From positions 1,056,871 through 1,120,870 of the forward strand of contig NZ_LMHK01000001.1 in the NCBI RefSeq assembly GCF_001427875.1: a DNA stretch of 64,000 bases, read 5' to 3'. Source of the stretch: Devosia sp. Root685. GTDB lineage: Bacteria > Pseudomonadota > Alphaproteobacteria > Rhizobiales > Devosiaceae. The notes below the pieces were generated by a model. The model saw only the letters and a program-made list of their open reading frames with translations. It was not told where the DNA came from and did no database searches. A program made the translations under genes and the position numbers. Positions 32,895 to 41,987 of the stretch are shown in pieces. Position 1 is the first letter of the stretch. The number at the start of each line of letters is the position of its first letter.

Positions 32895-33941
32895 TTACTC
32901 CGCAGCCTGAGCGGTTGCGAATTGCGGCGCGGCCGGCGAGGCGGCACCGCGGATAACGAAGATGATCGCATCGGCCGAGGCCGGATTGCGGAAGCCGTGC
33001 ATCAGGCCAACCGGCACGGTCAGCGTATCGCCGGCACCGAGAATGAGCGAACCGCCATCCCAGTTAAATTCCAGCGTGCCAGACTGCACAAACAGCACTT
33101 CCTGCTCGGAACGCGCATGCGCCGGCACAGTCGCGCCGGTTTCGAGCTTCAGGCGACGCACAGTGAAGTCATGCTTCCAGTGACCGACAATGGGGCCGGC
33201 CTTGACGCCGTCCTGCCCATCGACATCGCCGATAACGCCAGCTTCTTCAACGCCTTCGCCGGATAGCGGTGAATTAACATCGCCCTTGATGTCAGCCGCC
33301 TTGATGGCATATTTCGACAGCTCGGACATCGGCGGGGTCGCCAGTTCCTGCATCTTGGCCGCGTCAGGCGGCAGTTCGAGCTCAGCGCCTTCCGGCACCT
33401 TTTCGCCCAGCGTCGTATCGACCAGCTTGCCGCCCTTGAGCAGCTTCAGACCAAAATCCTCAGCCATCTTGAAGACGCTCGGCGCCCAAACGACCTTGCC
33501 CGGGTCGTCGTGTCCAAGCACCACGGCGAGGAAGCCAGTGCCCTCATCAAGCTTTTCAAAGCCGCGGAACATATGCGTCGGGACAGTCGCCACGTCGCCC
33601 GGCTCAACGTCGAGATAGCCCTCGTCCTTGTTGGCGCCGAACACAAACCGCCACTTGCCCGTATGGACGAGAAACGTCTCGGCGGTCAGGTGCGAGTGCT
33701 GCGAATTGGTGCAGCCGAACGGCTGGCGCGCCGCGCCGAAATTGAAGCCGTGGGCCTCAGGGATATGCACCACCTGCGCCTTGTTCTCGGAAACACCGGG
33801 CCCAATGATGGTGAAGTTTTCCTTGCGGTCCGAACCCGGCGTCCGCGCGTCGATGAACGCGTTGCGCAGACCCTTCAGATCCGCATAGCGCACCAGGCGC
33901 TTTTCCATTTCGGCCTGGGTCCAAGTCTTGCTCTGAGTCAT
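32895..33941 (-). CDS. Bicupin protein
   Basis: A 348-residue protein with two cupin barrels. The first has 'NSQHSHLTAETFLVHTGKWRFVFG' and 'EPGDVATVPTHMFRGFE'; the second has 'VPAHARSEQEVLFVQSGTLEF' and 'GAGDTLTVPVGLMHGFRNP'. Metal ligands are present but not identical to known dioxygenases, so gentisate-dioxygenase-like or sugar-binding roles remain open. The start at 33941 follows AGAGGATG; the frame opens 26 codons earlier, through the operator at 33977. Confidence 0.75.
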   Translation of the reverse strand: MTQSKTWTQAEMEKRLVRYADLKGLRNAFIDARTPGSDRKENFTIIGPGVSENKAQVVHIPEAHGFNFGAARQPFGCTNSQHSHLTAETFLVHTGKWRFVFGANKDEGYLDVEPGDVATVPTHMFRGFEKLDEGTGFLAVVLGHDDPGKVVWAPSVFKMAEDFGLKLLKGGKLVDTTLGEKVPEGAELELPPDAAKMQELATPPMSELSKYAIKAADIKGDVNSPLSGEGVEEAGVIGDVDGQDGVKAGPIVGHWKHDFTVRRLKLETGATVPAHARSEQEVLFVQSGTLEFNWDGGSLILGAGDTLTVPVGLMHGFRNPASADAIIFVIRGAASPAAPQFATAQAAE

Positions 33942-33976
33942 GGTGACATCCTCTTTCCAGTGGCAGAATAACAGTT

Positions 33977-33992
33977 TTGCATTCGTATGCAA
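33977..33992. promoter_or_regulatory. LacI-type operator (site 2), TTGCATTCGTATGCAA
   Basis: Nearly perfect palindrome centred on CG, 36 bases before the bicupin start, a position overlapping a promoter. It is identical to site 5 (43340). Confidence 0.8.
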
Positions 33993-34037
33993 TATGGGTC
34001 GCAATAGGGGCGGAAGCATGTCGCAGGAGACATGCTG

Positions 34038-35108
34038 TCAGCTCTTTGCGGGTTTGAAAATGCGCCGTCCATCGACGTCGATGACGCCGGTTTTGGGCAG
34101 GCGAGCCGAGGTTCTCACCACCAGTTCGCCGTTGAGAATCCGGTGCTCAGCCTCGATTTCACCGCTCGAAATCTGCTCCATCAGGATGCTGACGGTCGCC
34201 TCAACCATGCGCTTCAGCGGCTGGCTCATTGAGGTAATGCCATAAGAGGTCCAGCGCGCCGGGCCCACGTCATCATAGCCGACGATGGATAGATCCTCGG
34301 GCACAGCAAGCCCGAGCTCATGCCGCGCCACGTCCATCACCGCCACGGCCATGTGGTCATTCGCGACAAACAGCGCGTCCGGCCGATCCTCTCGCGAAAG
34401 CATCTTTCGCGCCGCCGCTTCGGCTTCAGCGCGATCATAGTTCGCAACTTCGACCATGATCTCGGTGTGCCCGGCCTCGGCGAGGCCTTCCTTGTATCCA
34501 GCAAAGCGGTCGCGGTTCGTGGAAGAACTTTCGAGCCCGGAAATATAGCCGAACTTCTTGTGGCCACCGGCCACGAGGAACTCCGCCACACGCCGTCCGC
34601 CCTCGCGATTGCGCGTTGTCACGCTCGAAACCGCATCGCGCTCAGTTGTTCGATTGAACAGCACAACAGGAATACCAGCCGCCGCGCATTCTTCGGAAAG
34701 CTCGGACGACAGCGAGGTCGAGGCCAAGACGATCCCATCGACGCGATATTGCATCAGTTGATCGAAAATCGGGTCGCTATCGCGATCCATGAAGCCGGTG
34801 AACAGCAGCAGCCGATAGTTTTCCTTGGCCAGCAGCCGGCCGAGTTCTTCGAGCACGTCGGGGTAAAACAGGTTTTCGAGATAAGCCATCACCACCGCGA
34901 TGATGCGCGAGCGATTGGTGATCAGCGAGCGGGCAATGGCATTGGGCCGATAGCCCAGCTCCTTGGCAGCGGCCATCACCTTGGCGCGGGTCTTGGGCGA
35001 AATGGAAGCGCCGGGCGTAAAAGTGCGGGAAACAGCCGATTGCGACACGCCTGCGCGGCGCGCCACCTGTGACGACGTCACCCCGGACTTTTTTACTCCG
35101 CTGTCCAT
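34038..35108 (-). CDS. LacI-family transcriptional regulator
   Basis: A 356-residue LacI/GalR-type repressor. The headpiece is 'TSSQVARRAGVSQSAVSRTFTPGASISPKTRAKVMAAAKELGYRPNAIARSL', with the hinge helix at its end; the rest is the periplasmic-binding-like sensor domain, ending 'GRRIFKPAKS'. It overlaps the SDR gene by 16 bases and is cotranscribed with it. It is the obvious candidate to bind the TGCATNCGTATGCA-type sites at 30648, 33977, 37219, 43317 and 43340. Confidence 0.92.
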   Translation of the reverse strand: MDSGVKKSGVTSSQVARRAGVSQSAVSRTFTPGASISPKTRAKVMAAAKELGYRPNAIARSLITNRSRIIAVVMAYLENLFYPDVLEELGRLLAKENYRLLLFTGFMDRDSDPIFDQLMQYRVDGIVLASTSLSSELSEECAAAGIPVVLFNRTTERDAVSSVTTRNREGGRRVAEFLVAGGHKKFGYISGLESSSTNRDRFAGYKEGLAEAGHTEIMVEVANYDRAEAEAAARKMLSREDRPDALFVANDHMAVAVMDVARHELGLAVPEDLSIVGYDDVGPARWTSYGITSMSQPLKRMVEATVSILMEQISSGEIEAEHRILNGELVVRTSARLPKTGVIDVDGRRIFKPAKS

Positions 35109-35857
35109 CCACCATCCACCAAGAGCGCAGTGCCGGTAATCAGCCCCGCCGCCTCCGAGGCCAAAAAGACGATTGGCCCCATAATGTCCTCCACCCGACC
35201 CAATCGTCCGAGCTTAATCTTGGACAGAACCCAGGAGCGAAAATCAGGGTCGCTCAAGGTCTTGGCCGTCAGCTCGGTTTCGATAAATGTCGGACACACC
35301 GTGTTCACACGAATATTGCTGGCGCCCAGCTCAATAGCCATGGCCTTTGTCAGGCCTTCAACAGCATGTTTGCTGGCGGCATAAACCGCGCGATTGGGCC
35401 CACCGACATGGCCCATCTGCGAGGAGACATTAATGATTGAGCCGCCCTGCCCCGTCGCCTGCAATCTCCCCACGACGGCCTGGGAAACAAAGATCGTCGC
35501 AGCGAGGTTGAGCTGCATTACGGCCTGATAATCCGGCTCGGTGATGCCGCCGATAGACGAGTGCCGCGCCGTGCCGGCCGAGTTGACGAGAATATGGTAG
35601 GGCTCGCTCTCTTCCACAAAAGCGCGAACGGCGTCGAAATCAGTGATGTCGATGGCCACGCCTTCTGCCGCAAGGCCGGCGTCGGCCAGGGCATTGACGA
35701 CCTTTTCGACATCGCCCGCCGTGCGCGCTGCCACCGTCACCGCGGCGCCGGCTTCAGCCAGAGCCACGGACGCCCCGAGCCCGATGCCGCGCGTTCCCCC
35801 GGTAACGAGGGCACGCTTTCCATCGAGGCGAAATGTCGGCGTCCGCGGCAGGTTCAT
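35093..35857 (-). CDS. SDR-family oxidoreductase
   Basis: A 254-residue classical short-chain dehydrogenase: 'VTGGTRGIGLGASVALAEAG' (19-38), 'NSAGTARHSS', catalytic Ser in 'IINVSSQMGHVG', 'YAASKHAVEGLTKAMAIELG' and the C-terminal 'GTALLVDGGW'. It resembles sugar or polyol dehydrogenases. The start codon directly follows the stop of the upstream dehydrogenase gene (TAAATG), and its end overlaps the LacI gene. Confidence 0.88.
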   Translation of the reverse strand: MNLPRTPTFRLDGKRALVTGGTRGIGLGASVALAEAGAAVTVAARTAGDVEKVVNALADAGLAAEGVAIDITDFDAVRAFVEESEPYHILVNSAGTARHSSIGGITEPDYQAVMQLNLAATIFVSQAVVGRLQATGQGGSIINVSSQMGHVGGPNRAVYAASKHAVEGLTKAMAIELGASNIRVNTVCPTFIETELTAKTLSDPDFRSWVLSKIKLGRLGRVEDIMGPIVFLASEAAGLITGTALLVDGGWTAE

Positions 35858-37186
35858 TTATTCAGCAGCCTTCGTGGTTGGTACAGCGGCGGTACCATAA
35901 GGCACGTTGCGACCGCCATAGCGACGCACGCGGATATTGGCCTGTTCGGCATGGCCGACAAAGCCCTCGAGCATCGACAGGCGCGAACCATAGGCACCAA
36001 TCGTGGCCGAAGCCTCGTCTGATGTCACCGTCTGCCACGTGCAGGTCTTCATGAATTTGCCCACCCAGAGGCCCCCGGTATAGCGCGCTGCCTTCATCGT
36101 GGGGAGAGTGTGATTGGTGCCGATAACCTTGTCGCCATAAGCCACATTGGTGCGCGGCCCGAGAAACAGCGCGCCATAGTTGGACAGGTTATCGCGGAAC
36201 CACATATCGCGGTCGGTCATGACCTGCACATGTTCGGAGGCAATGCGATCGGCCTCGGCCAGCATTTCCTCGTAAGACTCGCAGACGATGACTTCACCGA
36301 AATCGGCCCAGGACTTTTTCGCGATGTCAGCCGTGGGCAGGATCGTCAGCAAACGCTCGATCTCAGCCATCGTGTCGCGCGCCAGCTTCTCCGAATTGGT
36401 GAGGAGAATCGCCGGGCTCGTCGGACCATGCTCGGCCTGGCCGAGAAGGTCGGTGGCGCAGAGTTCGCCGTCGACGGTTTCGTCGGCAATGACCAGTGTT
36501 TCGGTCGGACCCGCAAACAGATCAATGCCAACGCGACCATAAAGCTGGCGCTTGGCTTCAGCGACAAAAGCATTGCCGGGGCCAACAAGCATATCGACCG
36601 GCTTGATGCTCTCTGTGCCGATGGCCATCGCCCCAATCGCCTGGATACCGCCGAGCACGTAGATTTCGTCAGCGCCAGCCATGGCCTGCGCCGCAACGAT
36701 TGCCGGCGCGGCTTTGCCATGGAACGGCGGCGCGCAGGTGATGACGCGGGGGCAACCGGCAACCTTGGCGGTAAGAACCGACATATGGGCCGAGGCCAGC
36801 AGCGGATATTTGCCGCCCGGCACGTAGCACCCTACGGCCGAAATTGGCACGTGCTTATGACCAAGGATCACACCTGGCATGGTCTCGACTTCGAGGTCGA
36901 GCATCGTCGCCTTCTGCTTCTGCGCGAAGTTACGAACCTGGGTCTGCGCGAATTCGATGTCGTGCAGATCCTGATCGGTCAGCTGCGCCTTGCAGTCGTC
37001 GATTTCCTTCTGACTCAGCCGGAAGTCCTTGCGGTCCCACCTGTCGAACTTGATGGAGAGATCGCGCACGGCCTCGTCGCCGCGCTTTTCGATATCGCCG
37101 AGAATGCCTTCGACCGTTGCGCGAACCTGGCGATCCGCCTCCGCCCGCTCCTCGACATCCTTACCGCGCTTCAGCCAAACTGGCAT
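35858..37186 (-). CDS. Histidinol-dehydrogenase-family enzyme, sulfopropanediol-dehydrogenase-like
   Basis: A 442-residue HisD-family enzyme. Seen: '[14 protein letters not shown]', '[31 protein letters not shown]', 'LLGQAEHGP' (zinc Q/H), 'ASEHVQV' (catalytic E-H), '[13 protein letters not shown]' and '[12 protein letters not shown]'. The overall pattern, including '[21 protein letters not shown]', is closest to what I know of (R)-sulfopropanediol 3-dehydrogenase (HpsN), but the substrate is an inference. A paralogue lies at 30746. GAGGAG precedes the ATG by seven bases, and an operator lies 33 bases upstream. Confidence 0.8.
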   Translation of the reverse strand: MPVWLKRGKDVEERAEADRQVRATVEGILGDIEKRGDEAVRDLSIKFDRWDRKDFRLSQKEIDDCKAQLTDQDLHDIEFAQTQVRNFAQKQKATMLDLEVETMPGVILGHKHVPISAVGCYVPGGKYPLLASAHMSVLTAKVAGCPRVITCAPPFHGKAAPAIVAAQAMAGADEIYVLGGIQAIGAMAIGTESIKPVDMLVGPGNAFVAEAKRQLYGRVGIDLFAGPTETLVIADETVDGELCATDLLGQAEHGPTSPAILLTNSEKLARDTMAEIERLLTILPTADIAKKSWADFGEVIVCESYEEMLAEADRIASEHVQVMTDRDMWFRDNLSNYGALFLGPRTNVAYGDKVIGTNHTLPTMKAARYTGGLWVGKFMKTCTWQTVTSDEASATIGAYGSRLSMLEGFVGHAEQANIRVRRYGGRNVPYGTAAVPTTKAAE

Positions 37187-37218
37187 GGGACGCTCCTCTT
37201 ATGGTTCGATTTAGCATA

Positions 37219-37234
37219 ATGAATACGTATGCAA
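37219..37234. promoter_or_regulatory. LacI-type operator (site 3), ATGAATACGTATGCAA
   Basis: Same CG-centred site, in the short gap between the amidase and dehydrogenase genes, 33 bases before the dehydrogenase start. It implies a second promoter inside the otherwise leftward operon. Confidence 0.75.
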
Positions 37235-37280
37235 TATTGCAAGTGTGTATCCGGTGTTACCGTGATTTTTGCCGCGTGAA

Positions 37281-38789
37281 CTAAGGTTGCGGCGGGCGTT
37301 GCAGGCTGAAATCGGTGGCTTGTTCGAAGGCATGTCCAAACTGAACTACCCGCGCCTCGTCGTGATGCCGCCCCACGATTTGCATGCCAATGGGCAGGCC
37401 CTCATGGAAGCCAACTGGCAAAGCTAATACCGGATGGCCGGAAACGTTGAACCCGATGGTGCGCATCGGTGTCCATACCGCCTCTTTTTCGAATGGTGCA
37501 GCTTCAAGAGCCGTGGTCAGCGCGCCAACGGTGATGATGACATCCTGGGCGGCGAGCAGCCGGTTGACCGCCTGGGTGAAATCGCTGCCGATCTGCCGCG
37601 CTACTGCCAGTTCCGCATCGGTGATGGCAAAGCCGGCGGCTAGACTGAGGAAGGCGCGACGGCCATAGGCGTCGGGGTGATTGCGCAGCTCGTCGGTGTG
37701 GAAATCGAAGCTTTCCTTGTGAAGGATCGCTGCCGCAGCGATTTCAATGGTCGGATAATCCGGCAGTTCGATCTCGGTGACGATAGCGCCAAGCTGGGTC
37801 AGTTGCGAGACGGCGGCGTCCATTGCCGTAACCACTGCGGGCATCACTTGTTGATCACTGGCAAACCAGTTGCGGGCATAGCCGATCTTCAATCCAGCGA
37901 CGGGCTGGCCGAGCAGGCGCGTCGCAGCGCCCTCCCCGCTTTTGCCTGCGATGATGTCTAAGGTTAGCGCCGCCTCAGCGACAGTGCGGCTCATGGGGCC
38001 GATATGATCCATGCTTGGCGACATGGTCAGTGCGCCGTCCTTGGAGATCGAACCAACGGTCGGCTTGAAACCAACGACGCCGCAATAGAATGCGGGACCA
38101 CGCAGGGAGCCCCCGGTATCGGAGCCTATCGTGGTGCGGAGCAGCCCGCCGGCCACCGCCACGGCGCAGCCGGACGACGAGCCGCCAGTGATGTGCTCCA
38201 GGCTCCAGGGATTGCGCGCAGGCGGAAAAAGCCCGCTCTTATCGGGGCCAACCGTGCCCCATTCATAGGTCGCAAGCTTACCTAGGATGACAGCGCCCGC
38301 CTCGCGCAAGCGTCTTACGACTTCACTGTCCTCTGTCGCCAGGGCATCGCGGCGCCCCGGTGCATTTGCCGTGGTGGCAAGGCCGGTTACATCGATCATG
38401 TCCTTGATGCCGACAGGAATGCCATGTAGCGGACCGCGATCCCGCCCGGCCGCTAACTCGTCGTCGGCCGTCTTTGCATCCGCCCTCGCCTGCTCGGACG
38501 CCACCACGTAGAAAGCTAAATAGGCGGCGTCGCGCACCTCGATCCGGCGCAGCGTCGCCTCCACCAGCGCCACGGACGTCAGCCGTCCATCACGCAGGCG
38601 ACGACCGAGTTCGACGATATCGAGATCAAGCACATGGTCATCCGACGCGGCGACGACGGGGCCGGCGAGACCGTCGCTCATCCACGCAGCCAGGCCAAAC
38701 AGCCCCTTGGCCTCAGTCTCGGTCAGGCCAAGCCCTGCCGCTGCCGCCCGCTCGCGAAAATAGGCGGTCTGGTCGGACGTATCGGCCAT
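37281..38789 (-). CDS. Amidase (amidase-signature family)
   Basis: A 502-residue amidase. The Ser-cisSer-Lys catalytic set is visible: Lys in 'VGIKDMIDVTG', the glycine/serine-rich signature 'ITGGSSSGCAVAVAGG', and the nucleophile region 'SDTGGSLRGPAFYCG'. It hydrolyses an amide bond; relatives include allophanate and aryl-acylamide hydrolases. It immediately follows the ATPase gene (stop-start TAAATG), so it is co-transcribed with the importer, suggesting that the imported compound is an amide or yields one. Confidence 0.88.
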   Translation of the reverse strand: MADTSDQTAYFRERAAAAGLGLTETEAKGLFGLAAWMSDGLAGPVVAASDDHVLDLDIVELGRRLRDGRLTSVALVEATLRRIEVRDAAYLAFYVVASEQARADAKTADDELAAGRDRGPLHGIPVGIKDMIDVTGLATTANAPGRRDALATEDSEVVRRLREAGAVILGKLATYEWGTVGPDKSGLFPPARNPWSLEHITGGSSSGCAVAVAGGLLRTTIGSDTGGSLRGPAFYCGVVGFKPTVGSISKDGALTMSPSMDHIGPMSRTVAEAALTLDIIAGKSGEGAATRLLGQPVAGLKIGYARNWFASDQQVMPAVVTAMDAAVSQLTQLGAIVTEIELPDYPTIEIAAAAILHKESFDFHTDELRNHPDAYGRRAFLSLAAGFAITDAELAVARQIGSDFTQAVNRLLAAQDVIITVGALTTALEAAPFEKEAVWTPMRTIGFNVSGHPVLALPVGFHEGLPIGMQIVGRHHDEARVVQFGHAFEQATDFSLQRPPQP

Positions 38790-39839
38790 TTATGAAATCC
38801 GGGCGCCAGTTGAATGATCGAAGAGATGGCAAGCCGAAGCGGGAATGGCCACCCGCGCCATGTCGCCAATTTCGGCGCGATAATCCTTGCTGACCTTGAT
38901 GGACACCAGTTCGCCTGCCACGCGCATCGACAGCATGGTCGCTTCGCCCAGCAACTCCACCGTGTAGATCGGCGCCTCGATCTGCCCATTGGCCTCAGCA
39001 AGCGTCGCATCCTCGGCGCGGAAGCCAAGCGTCACCGGCCCCTTCACTGAAGGCGTCAGTCCCTCGATGCGAATGCCCGCAGCGGTGAAGACGCCGCCTT
39101 CGATACTGCCCTTGATCAGGTTCATTGCCGGCGAGCCAATAAAGCTCGCGACAAAAGTATTGGCCGGGCGATCATAGATCTCCATCGGCGTACCGACCTG
39201 CTGCACCAGCCCCTTGTTCATCACCACCACGCGGTCGGCTAGCGTCATGGCTTCGATCTGGTCGTGGGTCACGTAGATGGTGGTGCGCTTGAGCGTATGG
39301 TGCAGGTTCTTGATCTGGGCACGCGTCGAAACACGCAGCTTGGCGTCAAGGTTCGACAGCGGCTCGTCCATCAGAAACGCGTTGGGCTCGCGCACGATGG
39401 CGCGAGCCAAGGCAACACGCTGGCGCTGCCCACCAGAAAGCGCCGCGGGGCGGCGTTGCAGGAAATCGTCAAGCTCGACCATCTTGCTCGCCGCCATGAC
39501 GCGTTCATGGTGCTGTTCCTGCGACACTTTCCGCACCTTCAGCGGAAAGCGGATGTTTTCGTAAACCGTCATGTTCGGGTAGAGGCCATAGCTCTGGAAC
39601 ACCATTGAGATGTCCCGATCCTTGGGCTCGAGCTTGTTGACCAGCCGGTCGCCGATCCAGATTTCACCCTCGGTGATCTCCTCGAGCCCGGCGATCATCC
39701 GCATGGTCGTAGTCTTGCCGCAGCCCGAGGGGCCGAGCAGCACCAGAAATTCCTGGTCGGCGATATCGAGGTTGAAATTATCGACGCCGACAAAATTGTT
39801 CCAGCGCTTCGAAACGTTCTTGAGACGGATCTGGGCCAT
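38790..39839 (-). CDS. Sugar-type ABC transporter ATPase (UgpC/MalK type)
   Basis: A 349-residue ATPase. Walker A 'GPSGCGKTT' (36-44), signature 'ALSGGQRQRVALARA', Walker B 'AFLMDEPLSNLDA', and the C-terminal OB-type (TOBE) regulatory domain 'VTLGFRAEDATLAEANGQ' typical of the MalK/UgpC group. It energises the two permeases encoded just upstream. Four bases separate it from the permease gene. Confidence 0.95.
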   Translation of the reverse strand: MAQIRLKNVSKRWNNFVGVDNFNLDIADQEFLVLLGPSGCGKTTTMRMIAGLEEITEGEIWIGDRLVNKLEPKDRDISMVFQSYGLYPNMTVYENIRFPLKVRKVSQEQHHERVMAASKMVELDDFLQRRPAALSGGQRQRVALARAIVREPNAFLMDEPLSNLDAKLRVSTRAQIKNLHHTLKRTTIYVTHDQIEAMTLADRVVVMNKGLVQQVGTPMEIYDRPANTFVASFIGSPAMNLIKGSIEGGVFTAAGIRIEGLTPSVKGPVTLGFRAEDATLAEANGQIEAPIYTVELLGEATMLSMRVAGELVSIKVSKDYRAEIGDMARVAIPASACHLFDHSTGARIS

Positions 39840-39843
39840 GATT

Positions 39844-40734
39844 TTATCCTTTCACCGCGCCGGCCGTGAGGCCCGAAACGATCTGGCGTTGGAAGAAGAG
39901 CACGAGAATGAAGAGCGGCACGGTGGCCGACACAACTGCCGCCACGGCAAACATGACATTGCCCTGTTCTTGCACCGAACCGAGGAAGCTCGAGATTTTC
40001 GGCACCATGGTCTGGTTGTCGGCGCTGAGCAGCATCGAGGTCACGGCAAAATCGTTGTAGGCGAGGAGGAAGCTGAAGAGCCCCGTCGTCACCACGCCCG
40101 GCCACATCACCGGAATAATGACGCGGCGGAAAGCCTCGAAGCGTGAGCACCCGTCGACCATGGCACTTTCGTCGAGATCCTTAGGGATCGAGAGGAAGAA
40201 CGAGTGCAGCATCCAGAGCGTAAAGGGCTGATTAATGGCGACCAGCACGATGATCGAAGTGGGCAGCACGCCCCAGATATTGAGCTGGAAGAACGGCAGC
40301 AGATAGCCCGAAACCAGGGTGATATGTGGCATGGCGCGAAACACCAGCGCCAGGATCAAGATCCAGAATGCGTAGCGCTGTCCCGACCGCGCCAGTGCGT
40401 AGCCGCCAAGCGTGCCGAGAGTGAGCGAGATCACGGTGACCGAGACGGTGACGATGGCCGTATTGAACACCGCACGCCAGAATTCCTTGGTCACCCAGGC
40501 ACCATAGTAGCCCGAGCCAGTAAATGAAGAACCGTCATTCTGGCGCTGGGTATAGGTGCCGAGAATGGCGTTCCACCAGCTCTCGCGGGAGAAGAAATCG
40601 GGCTCGACCTTGAACGAACCCCAAACCGTCCAGAGGAACGGAAAGGCAGCCAGGATCACCCAGATCACGATGAAGCCCACGATCAGGATATTCAGGCCCA
40701 GCGGGCGCTTGTGAGAAAGCGTGGCTTCGGACAT
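39844..40734 (-). CDS. Sugar-type ABC transporter permease (MalG type)
   Basis: A 296-residue inner-membrane permease with six predicted segments and the EAA loop 'DESAMVDGCSRFEAFRRVIIPVM'. The ending 'QIVSGLTAGAVKG' is characteristic of MalG-type subunits. One base separates it from the other permease gene and four from the ATPase gene. Confidence 0.93.
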   Translation of the reverse strand: MSEATLSHKRPLGLNILIVGFIVIWVILAAFPFLWTVWGSFKVEPDFFSRESWWNAILGTYTQRQNDGSSFTGSGYYGAWVTKEFWRAVFNTAIVTVSVTVISLTLGTLGGYALARSGQRYAFWILILALVFRAMPHITLVSGYLLPFFQLNIWGVLPTSIIVLVAINQPFTLWMLHSFFLSIPKDLDESAMVDGCSRFEAFRRVIIPVMWPGVVTTGLFSFLLAYNDFAVTSMLLSADNQTMVPKISSFLGSVQEQGNVMFAVAAVVSATVPLFILVLFFQRQIVSGLTAGAVKG

Positions 40735-40735
40735 G

Positions 40736-41767
40736 TCAGACCACCTTGTGGTTGAATTCGCGCCAAGTGCGGACCAGCACCGGCATGAGCAGGATTACGA
40801 CGCCGATAATTGTCAGCACTGAAGTCGCACCGGCCGAGCCGAAAAGCTGCGCGTCGCCCGCGAGATCATTGAAAATCATCCAGCTCAGCGAGGTCGCATT
40901 GGCCTCGGCCGAGAAACCAACGATCGGCTCGAACACGCGGAAATTGTCCATCAACTGCACCAGCGCCACGAAGGTCGCGAGCGGGGCAAGATGGGGAATG
41001 ACGATGTAGCGAATGCGCTCCCAGCGCGACGCGCCGTCAATCATCGCCGATTCCAGCGTATCGGCCGGCACGGTTTGCAGGCCAGCATAGAAGACCACGA
41101 AACTGAACGGCGCATTGGTCCAGACGCCGTAAAACAGCAGCGAGAACCACGTCAGCTGGGGCGATTGACGCAGCGACAGTGTCGGGTCGCTAAAAATGTG
41201 CCGCAGGCTGGCGCCGATAATGCCATTGGGCTGGATCATCCAATAAAGGATCAGCGAGCCGATCAGCGGCGTGATGATCATGGGCAAGAGTGAGAAAAAG
41301 ATCACTGGCCCCTTGGTCACCTTGGGCAGCGTGTTCACCGCCAGCGCAATGGCAAAACCCAGCGCCATGGCGAGCGGCGTCACCACGAAACAGAACACCA
41401 GCGTAAAGCTCAGCGCCTTGTAGAAAGGCAGATTGTAGATGCGGGTAACGACGTCGCCAAAGCCATTGTTATTGGCCAGGATGGCGCCAATTTCGTTCAC
41501 CGCGAGATGCCCGCGATTGAGATAGGTCCCAAAACCGTTGAACTGGCCCATCGGCTGCTCGGCCTTGAGCGCAGCCATGGCAGCGGTATCGACGCGCGTT
41601 TCCTTGGTGCAGCCACCAAACGGCTGGCAGCTTTCCACCTCGACGAGAATGCGCCCATGCTCGACGTGAAAGCTCTGCACCACCACCGAAACAATCGGCA
41701 GCGCGATAAACAGCACCATCGCGATCAGCGAGGGGAGAATGAAGGCAAAGAATGTCTTGTGCGGCAT
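40736..41767 (-). CDS. Sugar-type ABC transporter permease (MalF type)
   Basis: A 343-residue permease with a larger periplasmic loop between helices 1 and 2 (about 40-115, containing two Cys: SCQPFGGCTKE) and the EAA loop 'LESAMIDGASRWERIRYIVIPHL'. ATG 41767 follows GGAGG and is preferred over the frame's first ATG at 41842. Confidence 0.92.
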   Translation of the reverse strand: MPHKTFFAFILPSLIAMVLFIALPIVSVVVQSFHVEHGRILVEVESCQPFGGCTKETRVDTAAMAALKAEQPMGQFNGFGTYLNRGHLAVNEIGAILANNNGFGDVVTRIYNLPFYKALSFTLVFCFVVTPLAMALGFAIALAVNTLPKVTKGPVIFFSLLPMIITPLIGSLILYWMIQPNGIIGASLRHIFSDPTLSLRQSPQLTWFSLLFYGVWTNAPFSFVVFYAGLQTVPADTLESAMIDGASRWERIRYIVIPHLAPLATFVALVQLMDNFRVFEPIVGFSAEANATSLSWMIFNDLAGDAQLFGSAGATSVLTIIGVVILLMPVLVRTWREFNHKVV

Positions 41768-41839
41768 CGAGGCCTCCGGAGACAGAGCTGAGGAGTATGC
41801 GCTGAGTTTTCCGCGTTTTAGACGCGATGTCTCAGTCGA

Positions 41840-41939
41840 CACCCTCCCCCTTGTGGGGAGGGATCAAGGGTGGGGTGGGAGCCCCGATATTTTGGGCTCT
41901 CGTCACCCCCTCCCAACCTCCCCCATCAAGGGGGAGGTG
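41840..41939. repeat. Palindromic CCTCCCC-type intergenic element (~100 bp)
   Basis: Two arms rich in CCCTCCCCC / GGGGGAGG surround a centre GCCCCGATATTTTGGGCTC, so the whole can fold into a large cruciform. It lies between the binding-protein and permease genes, the spot where such elements commonly reduce or stabilise transcripts. Similar elements occur widely in rhizobial-type genomes. I saw only one copy in this window. Confidence 0.8.
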
Positions 41940-41987
41940 CCGTTCGGTGGATGAGGGAACAACGGAGCCCGCATCAGGATGGCAACC

